Below, in pieces: positions 1 to 11,770 of a stretch of 64,000 nucleotides of DNA. The notes beneath the pieces are model-generated. The model ran no database searches and had not been told where the DNA came from. It was given only the letters and a program-made list of their open reading frames with translations. Position numbers and translations under genes: made by a program. This DNA comes from Lineus longissimus. Its lineage: Eukaryota; Nemertea; Pilidiophora; Heteronemertea; Lineidae. Location: NCBI RefSeq assembly GCF_910592395.1, contig NC_088316.1, positions 16,182,001 through 16,246,000 of the forward strand, given 5' to 3'. The number at the start of each line of letters is the position of its first letter. Within the stretch, counting starts at the first letter, position 1.

Positions 1-2195
1 TATTAATGCCCCATCTCGACCCCGCTATTGTTGGAGAAAAAAATTACAACCAAAAATTCAAATGAGGCCCGAGTCAGATGGCAAGCTGTGCGAGGAACTA
101 CTGTATGCATGCATAGAAAATGAAAATTGTTTTATAAAGAATCATATAAAAAATACAGACTTGCTGATTAGCTCACCTAGGTCTATGTGTAGTGACCCAT
201 AATCCGATACGCCGTCGTTTCGTAGCTTTTTCTCATCGGGTGACATTTTGTGATTTTGGTCAAGTGCTCCCAGTTACTTATCTGGAATATATCTGAGGAA
301 AAGTTAGTAATATTTTAAATACTTTATCGGACTTTCAACCAACTTACTCATTAGGAATACACAATGCCTGCTTCATTCCTGATGGCTATAGGACTTTTCT
401 ACCCCTGATATATGGATATACACATTTCGTCTCGAATCTTCGGTCTGAATTTTCTCATATGTTACTTTAAGGACAAACCCGATAACACAGTGTTAAATAA
501 ATGCACATTCACGCCATGGGTGGTTTCGTAATGTTGACGATAATATCTATCTATCAATGTGTTCTATTTAGAATCCAGAGCAAGTGATACATTTACTCTG
601 GTTTCGCTGATTTAAAAAAGCTTTTAAATCATTCATGCATGCACATCTGCACTTTTACTGGGCCACTCGATATACAAGTAAGAAATCGTGCAGGTATTTT
701 TTCATAACACATTACTTATTTTCACCAATAATAAAATAGATAATTGTTCAACAATTTACTATACAAGTAATTTACCGGTAGGCCCTCATGCCGGTATCAT
801 CTGACTACTCTGGACAACGGATCTAGCAAGCCTAATAGAAACGGACACATGACTGTATCATTTTTTGAGACACCCGGTGATATTACATTTATAATCGATT
901 TCCGCAACGACACCATTTCGATGCTGAAGACGCATTCACTGTAGTGATACATTGTATTTAGATAACAGTATCATACTACGCATGCCTCACCACAGAGTTA
1001 TTATCAATATCATTACAATTATCATCATCATTATATATTTGCCAGGAAAATGTTAGTGAAATAATAGGTGTATAAAGGTAAATTGGTTGCGATGGTGGTT
1101 GTGATGGTGGCGGTGGTGGTGGTGGTGGTTTCGGTAGTGGTGGTGGTGGTGGTGGTGGGGGGGGGGGGGGCTAGCTAACCCCTGATGCAATTGTCTTCTA
1201 TTTTAATAGGGACTCCGGAATAATGGAAGGGATGACTTTCCGCGAGCCTATAGCTTTCCCCCTAGCTTTTACAGATTTTGGCCTTCTTCTTACCTTGTTA
1301 TTTGTTATGAAGAAAATTTGATCCAATGACAGTAGAAGCCTTCCAAGACTATCCAAGTACTTGTAATATGGGTAGTCCAATCGGCAACGGCTTTGAAAAT
1401 TTAAAAGAAGCATCGACCGATATTCATTACCACCGCGGAGTTTTCCTTCAGATTAGTACATTGCTTTCCTTCACACTATTTACTACGTATCAAGGAAAGT
1501 ATAGACAATGACTTGTTAAATAATATCGTTGAGGTCAAAATATAGATTAAACGTTGTGTGTCATACAGGGCTCATGACAATGACCCCTAAGTGTCTGTTG
1601 ATAGCGCTGATGTTGATAGTCGATATTTGTTTTAACGCCGTGTCATTAAATTTTTTAATAACATCGTATTTCAGTTATTGATCGAAGGTTATAAGTTATC
1701 AAAATGCTTTATATGTCGTGAGAAAGTATGGCAGCTGGATTTGGTTCAAATTTTGCTTATATATACATGTACATGTACATCAGGTCATCATTAGATAATC
1801 ATCACATATGAAACGTTACAACAATTGAATATCATAGCCCCGTGAAAAAAAATTAAACTGGCAATCCTGCGAACCTGGTTTTAGGGACATTACCTATCAT
1901 AAGCCTCAGCCCGCATCCCCCAGTGACTGTTGGTCAAAGGCGGCGTGTGTTCGCCACATCAATATGTTTGGTTATGATTAGGCCGACATCACGGTTAATG
2001 TTTTAGTGATATGCCTCACGTTAGTTGTAGCTCATAAAACACCACATGTCGAAAATATAAAGGCAAGGTAAGGCATTAGAAGGTCTAATGTGCTTTCTCG
2101 TATCCTTAGGCCTCTTCTCTCAGTGCTACATGTAGTGTTGCCGCCGATTTTATCTCAGATGATATATCGATCTACCATTCTAGCAAGTCCCGAAG
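1..2195. other. Intergenic stretch, no gene seen
   Basis: No ORF here has splice signals or recognisable protein similarity. The stretch is AT-rich and ends at the first coding exon of the MATE gene. It presumably holds the MATE promoter and 5' UTR, but I can point to no specific promoter element. The only structured part is the GGT-rich microsatellite listed separately. Confidence 0.6.
1090..1171. repeat. GGT-rich microsatellite with G run
   Basis: Imperfect GGT/GAT trinucleotide repeats run into a poly-G tract of about 14 bases. It looks like ordinary simple sequence about 1 kb upstream of the MATE gene. The length of the G run is likely to vary or be mis-assembled. Confidence 0.85.
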
Positions 2196-5100
2196 ATGAA
2201 ACACAATGCCAAAGATCTGCCGTATCGCAATATTTCCAGCCAGGAGAACGCACTGGAGCGAGGTGAGTGCATATTATCGTGTATGCCTGTCATAAACCAC
2301 TCCCAATACGTACTATAAAAACGTTATTGAAAGATAAGCAAAGCGGAGAGGATTCACTTTCCGCTGAAGAAATTTTAGCTTCAAGGTTTTTTCTCTTTGT
2401 CCATTTCGATTTTTCCTCCAAGGGAGGGGACGATCTCAGCCATCCCCCATATATACATATATATGTATATACTGTGAAGAGTGATGCCTTTAGAAACATC
2501 AATGCCCTTGTCATCATGCATTTCAGAGAATGACGAGCTGTCGACCAAGAAAAAATTCGGATTCATCCCGCAGTGGTATTTTAGTGAATTGTGGGAAATC
2601 TTCAACATCGCATGGACCATGGTGAGTGTGACCCTGTTACAACATTGCGTCATGTTTCATTGTTCAGGTATTGCTTTTCTCTAGGGTTAGTACAATGGAA
2701 TCAGTCAAACTGAATTTCATTTGTTTTGGCTACTCTCAAGACGTTCAATGCACAATTAGTAAAAACATCATCAATATTCATAAATATCCATTGAAAGTGT
2801 CTTTAATCCTTTGGACCATATCGTTTACTCAGTGTGATTTCATTATTGCTGTATTTTCAGGTTTCAGCATCTCTTTGCTTCATGCTGATGGGACCCATGA
2901 GTTTAATATTTTCAGGAAGGTTTGGTACATCCTATCTCGCTGGTTTAGGACTGGCAAACACGGTAGGTATAAACCTCTTTGTATTGTACAAGGAATTCCC
3001 TCATGGCCGGCGGGTTAAGCCGTGCCATATACCTGGGGGTACTATATACACTCTTCACGGTGTCTGTAATCGATTGACTATACTACAGGGTGGCCCTGAA
3101 AACTTTCCCTCACACTATGGATACACAACAGAATGCTATTGTGCAAGGGAAAAGTTTTCTGGGTCACCCTGTAGAGTGGGGAGTGCATTTTGGCGGCAAT
3201 AGACTCGTCGGAATCTATTGTGGCTGGTGAAATCAAGGGGTGAAAGAGTGCATTCCACCACCAGACTAAAATCCGTTTCAGAAAGCTTCGGGTGAGTCTT
3301 TTGTGGCCTGTTACTGGTGTATATATTCAAACTGGGCACTTGAATTTCCCAGCTGTTTTTATCGTCTCACCAAATGCAAGTACCTTCGAATATCTGGTTT
3401 TGATTTTGATGCAAATATTTAGCATTTTCTATGAGTAAGCGCCGATGACCTCGTAAATAGGGATAACATTTCTAGGCAATCCTACCTCGAACCAAGCGCA
3501 ATCAAGGCACCCCCTCGAGAAGTGTGGTGCTCATTCTCCAGGGTGATATTCAAGTCTCTTTTCTTGCAGATTATAAATATTACTTGTATCCTTATTGGCC
3601 AGGGTTTGGCATCGGCGTGCGACACATGTTTTTCTCAGGTAAGACACCATCCTCTCTTACAGGAATAAACAGTGAGTGTGAGTTATGTTGATGTTGGTTC
3701 GCGCACAATATTTCCTCAAATAGATCCTAGAACAATAACATCGGTTTTTACATATTCAGGCTTACGGCAGTACGAACAAATTGAAAGCTGGTTTGTACCT
3801 TCAACGGTCAGTCGTGGTTATCTTGATGCTGGTTCTCCCGTGTTGGGCGCTTCTTTTAAACACTGAACATATACTTCTCCTCCTGGGACAGGAACCAGAA
3901 ATTGCGAGGTAGGCCAGTTGTTTTTCTTGCAGGAAATTTATGCAGAGGTCAATGCGGACTTTACTAATTTAGTGTCAAATTCTGTGTGAATATGTTTTCT
4001 TTGCCCGTCAAATTTCTGTCGATGAGAATGAAAATGATAATGTTTGTTTCTGCAAAATATTAAGCACTCTCTCGTACTCGGTTTCCATTTGATTCGACGC
4101 ACAAGCGCTTTGCAGTATTATCATCTTAGCTTGTAACCTTGGCTTGTAACCAGTGTCTGGCACAATGCAGTAGCTCAGAGATTAAAGCGTATTATAGAAT
4201 CCTTTGTTCGCTGATATATTTTGAACCTTAACACCGGCGAACTCGACTGAATAATTCAGTCTGCCAACGCGTTGTTGAGACTATCCTGACTAATATTTTT
4301 CTCAATTTCAGGATATCTGGCCGGTATACACTGGCTTATATGCCAGCAGTACCAGTAAGTTTTTATGTCACTCAGGCGAACTTTAAGATAAAACGAAATG
4401 GAAAACAACGTCAATCACTTCCAAAAAACATGCGAAGAAAAAACCCAGGTTCATTGAGGGGGTAATACCTTTATTTCTTAAGAATGAAAAAGCATATGGA
4501 TTATATTATGTAAGTTGAGAAAATTTTGGGAATTAATAAGAAATTAATGTTCTATCGAATTAACAGTTTATGATAATACTTCGTTTCAGGGACACTTCCT
4601 CAACACAATCCTATCTAAATATCTCAGAAGTCAGGTAGGTTTTGGTTATAATTGATTGGACCCCCATACCCCCCCCCCACTCGCCCGCTGAAACAGGGTA
4701 GGCCTTGATGATAATTTATTTGACGTTCTCTTCACTCACTGCAATTAGGTAACGATTTGGTAATAATTCAGTGATTAGACTTTCTTGGTGAGAATACTAT
4801 CAGACCATCTGTACACTCATTGCAATTAGGTAGGTCTCTGTAATATGTCCCTTTACATCTTTTTTTTTGCAGAACATTGTCAAGCCAATAATGGTCATTG
4901 GAGCGGTTGGCTTGGCTGTGAATGCGCTGTTTCAGTTTATTTTGGTCTCTCATTTTGGATTTGGAGTAGAGTAAGTTTTTTTTCGGCGAACAACTACAAA
5001 ACTGTCGTACTACTCCGACTCTTACACATTCTATACAGACAGATGAATTCAATGCGTCAGATATTAAACGCGAATAAATTGAATCCCTTGATTCCAATTT

Positions 5101-8100
5101 TTACCCTCTGCTGCAAAGCACGAGAAACTTACATAAGCGTTGAAATCCCCCCTCTCTCCTCTCCACACCATCCTGAACCTCATGGTCTTACACTCCCATT
5201 ATATATATAAGTGTAGCTGGTCGGGGTTCAGTATCGTGATAAGATGCAAGGTACCACACTGGTACCACGTACACTGTGATTGGATGCGATCCAAAGCTCG
5301 TTCGTGGGGGTATTCCGGTCAAAAAGGTATGTTATAGATGTTTATGTACCTCATATGTAATGTACCTATGCAAATGCCTGGACGATGACCTCGGCGAATC
5401 CATTTCAAATATCCGGTCGGCTGCAATGCGTTCGTACGACCAGTGTGTTCAAGGCATATATATCGGCCACTCCTAAAGTAACATTCAATCACAATTTCAG
5501 GGGTTCAGCCGTTTCGCAAATATTGGGTTTTTGGAGTATGGCCGGGAGTACGTTGGCCTATATATGCATCTCAAAGGCGTACGTAAAGACATGGCCTGGA
5601 TGGACGTGGGAGCTGTTTCAAGAATGGGGCACCTTTCTTAAGTTGGCCATTGCCGGTCTTCTAATGCTTTCGCTGCAGTTCTGGGCGTTTGAGGCAGGGA
5701 CATTACTTGCTGGAACGCTTAGTGAGGTCCAACTCGCGGCACAGGCTATCATACTCCAAGTGGAGACGATAACATTTATGGTGGGTCTTATACGCATTAT
5801 ACTTCTGGGTTGGAGAATCGCTGCCAAACATGTTTTTTTGGGCACATTTTACCCCCAAAATATAGGTGAACGGTAAAATCATTTTCACACTACCAATTCT
5901 TTCAGTATCCACACCAATAATCTGACCTACCAACAATCTAGCCTATATATTCTTGCCACCAATATCACAATTTGCTTCCAGATTCCCGCAGGAATAAGCG
6001 TAGGGGTAAACATTCGTATCGGTCAGCTACTTGGGGCGAACAATCGAAAACAGGCCAAGAGGGCCGTGGTGGCCGGTTACACCCTTGCGTGGATGGCTTC
6101 TTTGTTCATTATCATACTGCTGCTGACCCTGCGATATCATATACCAAGAATATTTTCGCAGGAAAGGTAAGAACACAGGCTAAATACATTCTTAGGGTCG
6201 TATCAAAAACTTTATAAATTTACATTTGATAGGATTGCGACACAACATGTAGCAGTGCTTTACTGCATCCCCGCCTTATTACACTCAGACAACACAGATC
6301 GCGTGCGTTGTGTAATTCGTGCGAAATCGCATCAAATCGAATCTCATCAAACGAACGTTATTTTGCTTGAAGCACACCTGACACTCCCAGGAGGATCAGT
6401 ATCCTTTTAGGTCGGCTAAACCAGGAGATGATATGACTGTTTATCCAGACTGAGTGTCGGTGCGAGGTATACTTGGCTGGAGAGACTGAACCCCAGCAGC
6501 CTACCTTGTCAAGGCAGGATGTGTCCTCAAAAAATAAAATGTTGCGACAACGCATGCGACCGTGCATCCAAACTGCAGCCAAACGAAGCAAAAATCTCAT
6601 GTGCTGAGAAATTCATGCCAGATTGCGCCAAATTGCACACAGCGGAAAGCCTTATAAAAAACAACCACAGTGTACAGTATACGAGCTACTTACAGTTGCA
6701 GAAGTGACCACCAGTACAGTTTGTTGTAGAAAAATGGAGACTTCATTTCCTCATGTTACTCTTGATGACGTGATATCTGCTGAAGTCATGGATTTATTGG
6801 GTGGAACGAATACTGTGCATTTACACAACATTTATATGAACGTTTATGCTTCCGGTTTCTTTTCCAGTGATGTGATAGACCTAGCGGGAAATTTAGTGCC
6901 CATTGTAGCCTTCTACCATATTCTCGACTGTACTTCTGTGAGTATCTTTCGCATTTTTTAACCACGCATAGATTCCGTTCTATTCGTATTGACGATGGAC
7001 ACAGCAGAATGCCAATGCCAGACTGCATAGTGCATACACCTGTCTCTATCCGACAAGACTGTCCCCTGCACCAGGATTTACAACTGGAATTTTGGCCTGC
7101 AGACACCAAAGTCGAGGAAAAACTGTGCGGACACAGCATGACCTCGAAACGACAAGCCGCTCCAATGAAGTTAGGTTGAAGGCAGAAGAAGAAAGAATAT
7201 TTTGATGATGGAACAGATTCGATTAAGGCTCCGTTGTAATTGGCAAGCCGGCTGGTGAAGGCCCTGCATGAGTCTATACGTGCTGCAAAGCGTGCCTGGG
7301 TTTTAATCGGCAGACCTTTGGTGACTGATCATGAGGAATATAGATGTAAGATAAAAGCCTGTGGCGGTAGCTGCGTGGAGAGCCTCGTACGATTATCTGT
7401 ATCAATATGTAAGTGAGTGTCGCCCGATGTATATCACACCAAGACTTATGGGGATTGAGCCTTATGGGGATTTTTTTGTTCTTTCAGTGCGTTTCGTCAA
7501 GAATACTTTGCGGTTGTGGCCGGCAGGTAGTAGCAGCTTGTGTTGTCTTCGCAGGGATGTATCTAATTGGTTTGCCTGCAGGGATATGCATGATGCTTCT
7601 GACAAACTTGAAGACGGCTGGTATGGAAAAGTATTGCTTGTTGGTAGCTGGTTGGGGAATTATTGAGGGGCGACAGATTGTGGTTGCCAGAACCTCCAGT
7701 GACACAAGCGCCCTATCACCTTGTCAATGAGTGAGAAGTTGTTCAGAACGCAAGGCGAATTAGAGCGAGCCTTGTCCACTTCCGAACCAAATGTGTGTTG
7801 ACCTGCAGAGACCGGCCATGGAGCGAATCGATACACATAGCATTTCTCTCTCTGGCCTGCAGTATAGATATCACCTCATACATCGTTTGCCCCATCCGAA
7901 TTCTCCGAATCTTCTCGAATTCCAGCCCGAATATGTCGACTGTTTTTGTTTGATGTGACTTCCTTATAGGTCTACATTTAGTAAACTATTAAGCTACCAA
8001 ACACTCCGTACTGTCCAAAATCTAATCAGCGTTCAATGTTATCTTCACTGCTTGAAAGAAGTTGACATCATTTAAATATTTTTTTCAGGTTTCTGGTGGG

Positions 8101-9270
8101 GTATGACAATTGCCTTGTTCTGCGAAACGATATTGTATGTCACTATTGTATACAACACTGACTGGGAGAAACAGACGCAAATGGTACTGAATCATTTTTT
8201 ATTTTTGATATCACACCATCGTCCCATGAGAAACGTAGCTATCGAACGGCGCTATATAAAACAGATATTACTACATGTATTTATTTTGTAGCTTTTTCAG
8301 TTAATATTAATAGAGAGCCGTCAATCTGATTATAATTTCCATTCTTCCACAAATTGATCTCTTAAGGAAAAAGTCACAGAAGGATGGCTAAGATAACTTA
8401 TTTTGGAATGAAAAGTCACGGTCAAGTGGCACAATTATAGCCCACACAGTGAGCAAAACAGCTGGCAGTACACAATGAATTTCACCGTGGCTATGACCTC
8501 ACTTTTTACATGTTTTAGGCACAAATCAGGTCTGGTGTATTCCCGTCCAAACCAGACCCGAAGAGCATAAACAGAGATGACCAATGCAGTGAAACCTGTT
8601 TGAAAGAAAGCGATATGGCTAGTGATGAAAAGCGTGGTATGTATTCACGGCTATTTGAATCGTTCTTGAAGAGAACATTATTGAATTTCTTCATAAATAG
8701 AAAACAGCTTCTTGTGGGCCAAAGGAATTTGATTTCTTAACAGAGGCAGAGAGAACCACGAAGATGTTAACGAAACCTGTCAGGTTTTAGGAAATCTGAT
8801 GACCAAAATGCAGATCTTACAATTTCTTGTCTGCTGCTGATCTCAACAGGCTGAAAGTGATCCAAGGCCTGATGACATGACAGAGATTAAGGCCCTGACA
8901 TATGAATGACCATCGCAAAATTTCGTTTTTTTTCATCTTCATTCCAGCAATCATCTGCAATGGATCACTGAAGAAGTCAGAAAGTGCTAAAACGAAACTA
9001 TACAGCAGCGAAACCACCTCAAGTCAACAAGATGTATCAGAATATGAAATGCCGAAAGCTCTGACGTCATCACAATTATTATTCAGAAGGACATTATATG
9101 CATTCTGTTTACTGAGCATCCTTGGATTAGGACTATTCACAAGACTTTACTTCGAGCACAAGCGAGAGAACACGATATCTTGTTCACCTTACGGAAATGT
9201 TAATGGGACGTTCATCGTTGGTGATGTCAACTTGACAATACCAATTTGTAACAATACAACGCCATCATGA
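2196..9270 (+). CDS. MATE-family multidrug/toxin exporter, SLC47-like, complete
   Basis: Fifteen coding exons join in phase to 623 residues: 2196-2262, 2527-2621, 2861-2962, 3570-3638, 3760-3908, 4312-4354, 4590-4634, 4873-4970, 5501-5780, 5982-6166, 6868-6937, 7488-7620, 8089-8183, 8519-8636, 8948-9270. Seen: MATE landmarks in order, including GPMSLIFSGRFG near TM1, GQGLASACDTCFSQAYG, the TM7 segment QFWAFEAGTLLAG around residue 287 whose Glu matches the Glu needed for cation/H+ exchange in animal MATEs, and IPAGISVGVNIRIGQLLGAN. The family exports organic cations from epithelial cells by proton antiport. After a hydrophilic linker comes a late hydrophobic segment (LYAFCLLSILGLGLF), matching the extra thirteenth helix of animal MATEs. 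The tail after it has three N-glycosylation sequons. The start is the ATG opening the first in-phase exon. Family call is firm; substrate is unknown. Confidence 0.93.
3086..3171. mobile_element. 86-bp MITE with mariner-like ends
   Basis: Two nearly perfect inverted ends (left CAGGGTGGCCCTGAAAACTT; right, in reverse complement, CAGGGTGACCCAGAAAACTT) are separated by about 30 bases. TA lies directly on both sides (3084-3085 and 3172-3173), as expected for Tc1/mariner insertion. The CAGGGTG-CCC start resembles mariner-type termini. It is far too short to code and sits in intron 3 of the MATE gene. Confidence 0.75.
4140..4250 (-). repeat. Dispersed repeat, copy 1 (partial)
   Basis: A block containing TAGCTCAGAGATT, then AAGCG, ATAGAAT and ACACCGGC matches the block near 50800 in order and spacing. 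It is a short diverged copy lying in MATE intron 5. Confidence 0.5.
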
Positions 9271-10270
9271 TGGATGCAAAAACAATAATATGAACTTTCG
9301 TTACATCTCATAGCATGTTTAATTACGTATTTAATTCTCTTACATTGTAATACAATATATATGTGTAATCCAGAACACTTATACAGATGATTACGATATG
9401 TGATACTGCCAGACGTGTTGGTCATTAACAGATCGAATAGCACGCGCAAAAATTCGGTGATGGTACAATCTAGAACTGTGCAGATTGATATTAATTTGCG
9501 GTGAGGCACGAACCCGGCGGGCAATTGCACTAACTTTTATTAATGGCCCTATAATGAAAGATGCGGGCGTTGTCTGACAGTTACCATGATATCTTCTTTA
9601 TATGCTGGTCTCGGTTCATATAAAGCGAGCAGCCAGAGGTTGTGGCTTTCTTGGTCACATAAAGCCATTCGCGATATTACAGAAATGACAGTTTAATATA
9701 CCTACGTGTAGTCAGATGAGCCGAAACCGTTTGATCGAGACTGTTCTGCAAATTGACTAATCGGAATTCTTTATTTGAGGAAATCTCTCTCATGTTATGT
9801 TAGGATTTGTCGCCTGCTCAATATACGCTCTCACATAACGCAGGGCAGTGCAGGAGTAATCATGTACTCGTCCCTTGGTGATGAACAAATGATGGTTATC
9901 CAATCCTTAAACTTTTCGGACCAGACAACTTTCGAAAATCTGGTATTTTCTGCCATTACTCTAAAATTTTTGTCTGTTGGCATTCAACAAGCCCAACCAT
10001 CATATCGCCGTTCACCACTTTCCTTTTAAGTGACAAATTATCATGCATTCTATTTTACAAGAAAAGGACACTGTGATTTTTGGTGGGCAGACTGATCACA
10101 CAGAAGTTGCCAGTGTGGGCTTTTCATATCAGAGGTATTGATGGTCATGGTCTCTATACAACTATACCATAATCGGTCAAAATACATGTACGATAGGGCC
10201 GGGCTCTTTTTCCGGGGAGGGGGACTTTCCACTGCTACACAGGTCATTACTGTCATGAGGAAAGTGGTTG
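9271..10270. other. Intergenic gap between MATE and GPCR
   Basis: No supported exon. The first part should hold the MATE 3' UTR. I saw no convincing AATAAA close to the stop. The ORFs present lack splice sites and similarity. A dispersed-repeat copy occupies about 10130-10260. Confidence 0.6.
10130..10260 (+). repeat. Dispersed repeat, copy 2
   Basis: Shares the string GGTCATGGTCTCTATA, then ACCATAATC, GGTCA, and a GGGCCGGGCTCTTTTTCCGG block with the copies at about 41870 (same strand) and 50745 (opposite strand). Family unknown; non-coding. Confidence 0.6.
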
Positions 10271-11770
10271 ATGGCGGTCCATGATCAACGGTGCAGACTA
10301 CATACAGGATTTTTTTCAGAGCAGGCGTTATCCGGGAACTTTACAGAACCAACAACAGAAACATGGCTGACTGCCACCATCAGTGCGTTCATCGTTGCCT
10401 TGGGGTTTTTCGCGAGGTATTCTTGGATGGTGACCGGTATAATAGGAATTCCCGGGAACATCTTAACACTTATTATCTCCCTTCAAAAGAAGAATCGGAC
10501 CATCTCGACTTGTTGTTACATGGCGGCGGTGGCGGTGGGAGACACCTTAATGCTGCTGCAGATGATGTGGGTGCACTCCGTCATCTATTGGTGGGGCGGA
10601 GAAGGCAAGCCGTCACAACTGATGCTACAGTAAGTCACGAGTATTATTAATAAGATATATCAAAATGTACTTATTCATGGCTTTTATTCACATGTAACGT
10701 TTCACGCGCGAATAAAACCCATATCATTTCTTTTCACGTCACCTTTCCCCTTGATAAGGACACTGCGTTTATGTAAAAACCCCTTTAGTTTCTCCATTTT
10801 TATGCGAATCTCCTGCCATTTTAGTTCAGCGAAACGTCCAATGCTCTTTATAATCCCTCGTGTGTTACTATAACCTTATTTCGAAAGTTTTTTTTAGTGT
10901 AACTCACTTTTTTTACAAAGTCACAAAAAAGTGCACTGAACACATTTTCTACCGCATTTCAGATTCGGCTGGTTCCAAGGTTCGACTTCCGCCATGTTTT
11001 CCAGCTTCGCGCTTGCGCAGATGTCAATCGACCGCCTGATCGTGGTGCAGTTCCCTATGTCTGCCACAAGGCTATGCACACAGGAACGCGCCAACAAAAC
11101 CGTGGTGACAACCTTCGTCTTATGTTGTATCTTCAACCTGCAAATGTTTTTCGTCTATAGGTATCGGAGAGAAGGTAAAAACGCCAAAGGCCTATGTATT
11201 TAAACTTTTTTACTGTTCGTGTTCATCAGTTCTTATACATCTTGAAAGTTGTTTCGTATTTTGTATGTCTACATTTCAGACGACACGTTGATCCATGCGG
11301 ACATCCCAGGACACCCAGTCCTGAAAAACGTGGTCCTCATCGTCCACTTTATCACCAGTACCATAATTCCCTTCATCATCATCGTCGTCTGCAACTTCTG
11401 GATTATTCTTGCTCTTGGTCGAGCCGCCATGAAAAGAGGAGAAATGATGACAAGAAATAACGCGGGATCTCGCGAAAAAGAAGAAAGATACTTGACCCGG
11501 ATGTTAATTGTGGTATGCGTCGCATACATAATTATTTCGACGCCGTATAGAATGTACGGGATCGTTATGTCAGCTGTCCGTGATATTTACCTATTAGATG
11601 TCCCTTATTGGAGAATACGCTATGATCTTCAGTACATAATACTATTATATCTTTTCGGTAATAATCACGCGGTGAATTTTTACTTGTACGCGATTGGAGG
11701 AGGCAAGAAATATCGACGTGATATCAAAAAATTGTTCACACAAATATCTTGCTTGTATAGGAAGCGTTGA
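10271..11770 (+). CDS. Rhodopsin-like GPCR, neuropeptide-receptor type
   Basis: Three exons join in phase to 353 residues: 10271-10629, 10963-11174, 11280-11770. Seen: seven hydrophobic stretches; TM1 with IIGIPGNILTLIISL carrying the class-A Asn; TM2 AVAVGDTLMLL with the conserved Asp; DRL in place of DRY after TM3 (AQMSIDRLIVVQFP); TM6 MLIVVCVAYIIISTPYRMYG, with no CWxP; TM7 NNHAVNFYLYAIGG in place of NPxxY; then a basic C-tail. An N-glycosylation site (NFT) lies in the short N-terminus. Lineage-specific receptors of FMRFamide/peptide type often deviate this way, but the ligand cannot be read from sequence. The start is uncertain: a good acceptor (TTTTTTTCAG) ends at about 10320, so the real first residues could come from an upstream exon. 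Confidence 0.85.

Noticed and set aside
7413-7730. Open frame running past the MATE exon-12 donor
   Set aside because: The GTATGG donor at 7621 joins in phase to 8089 and restores the conserved MATE sequence (GFWWGM); the read-through tail has no similarity.
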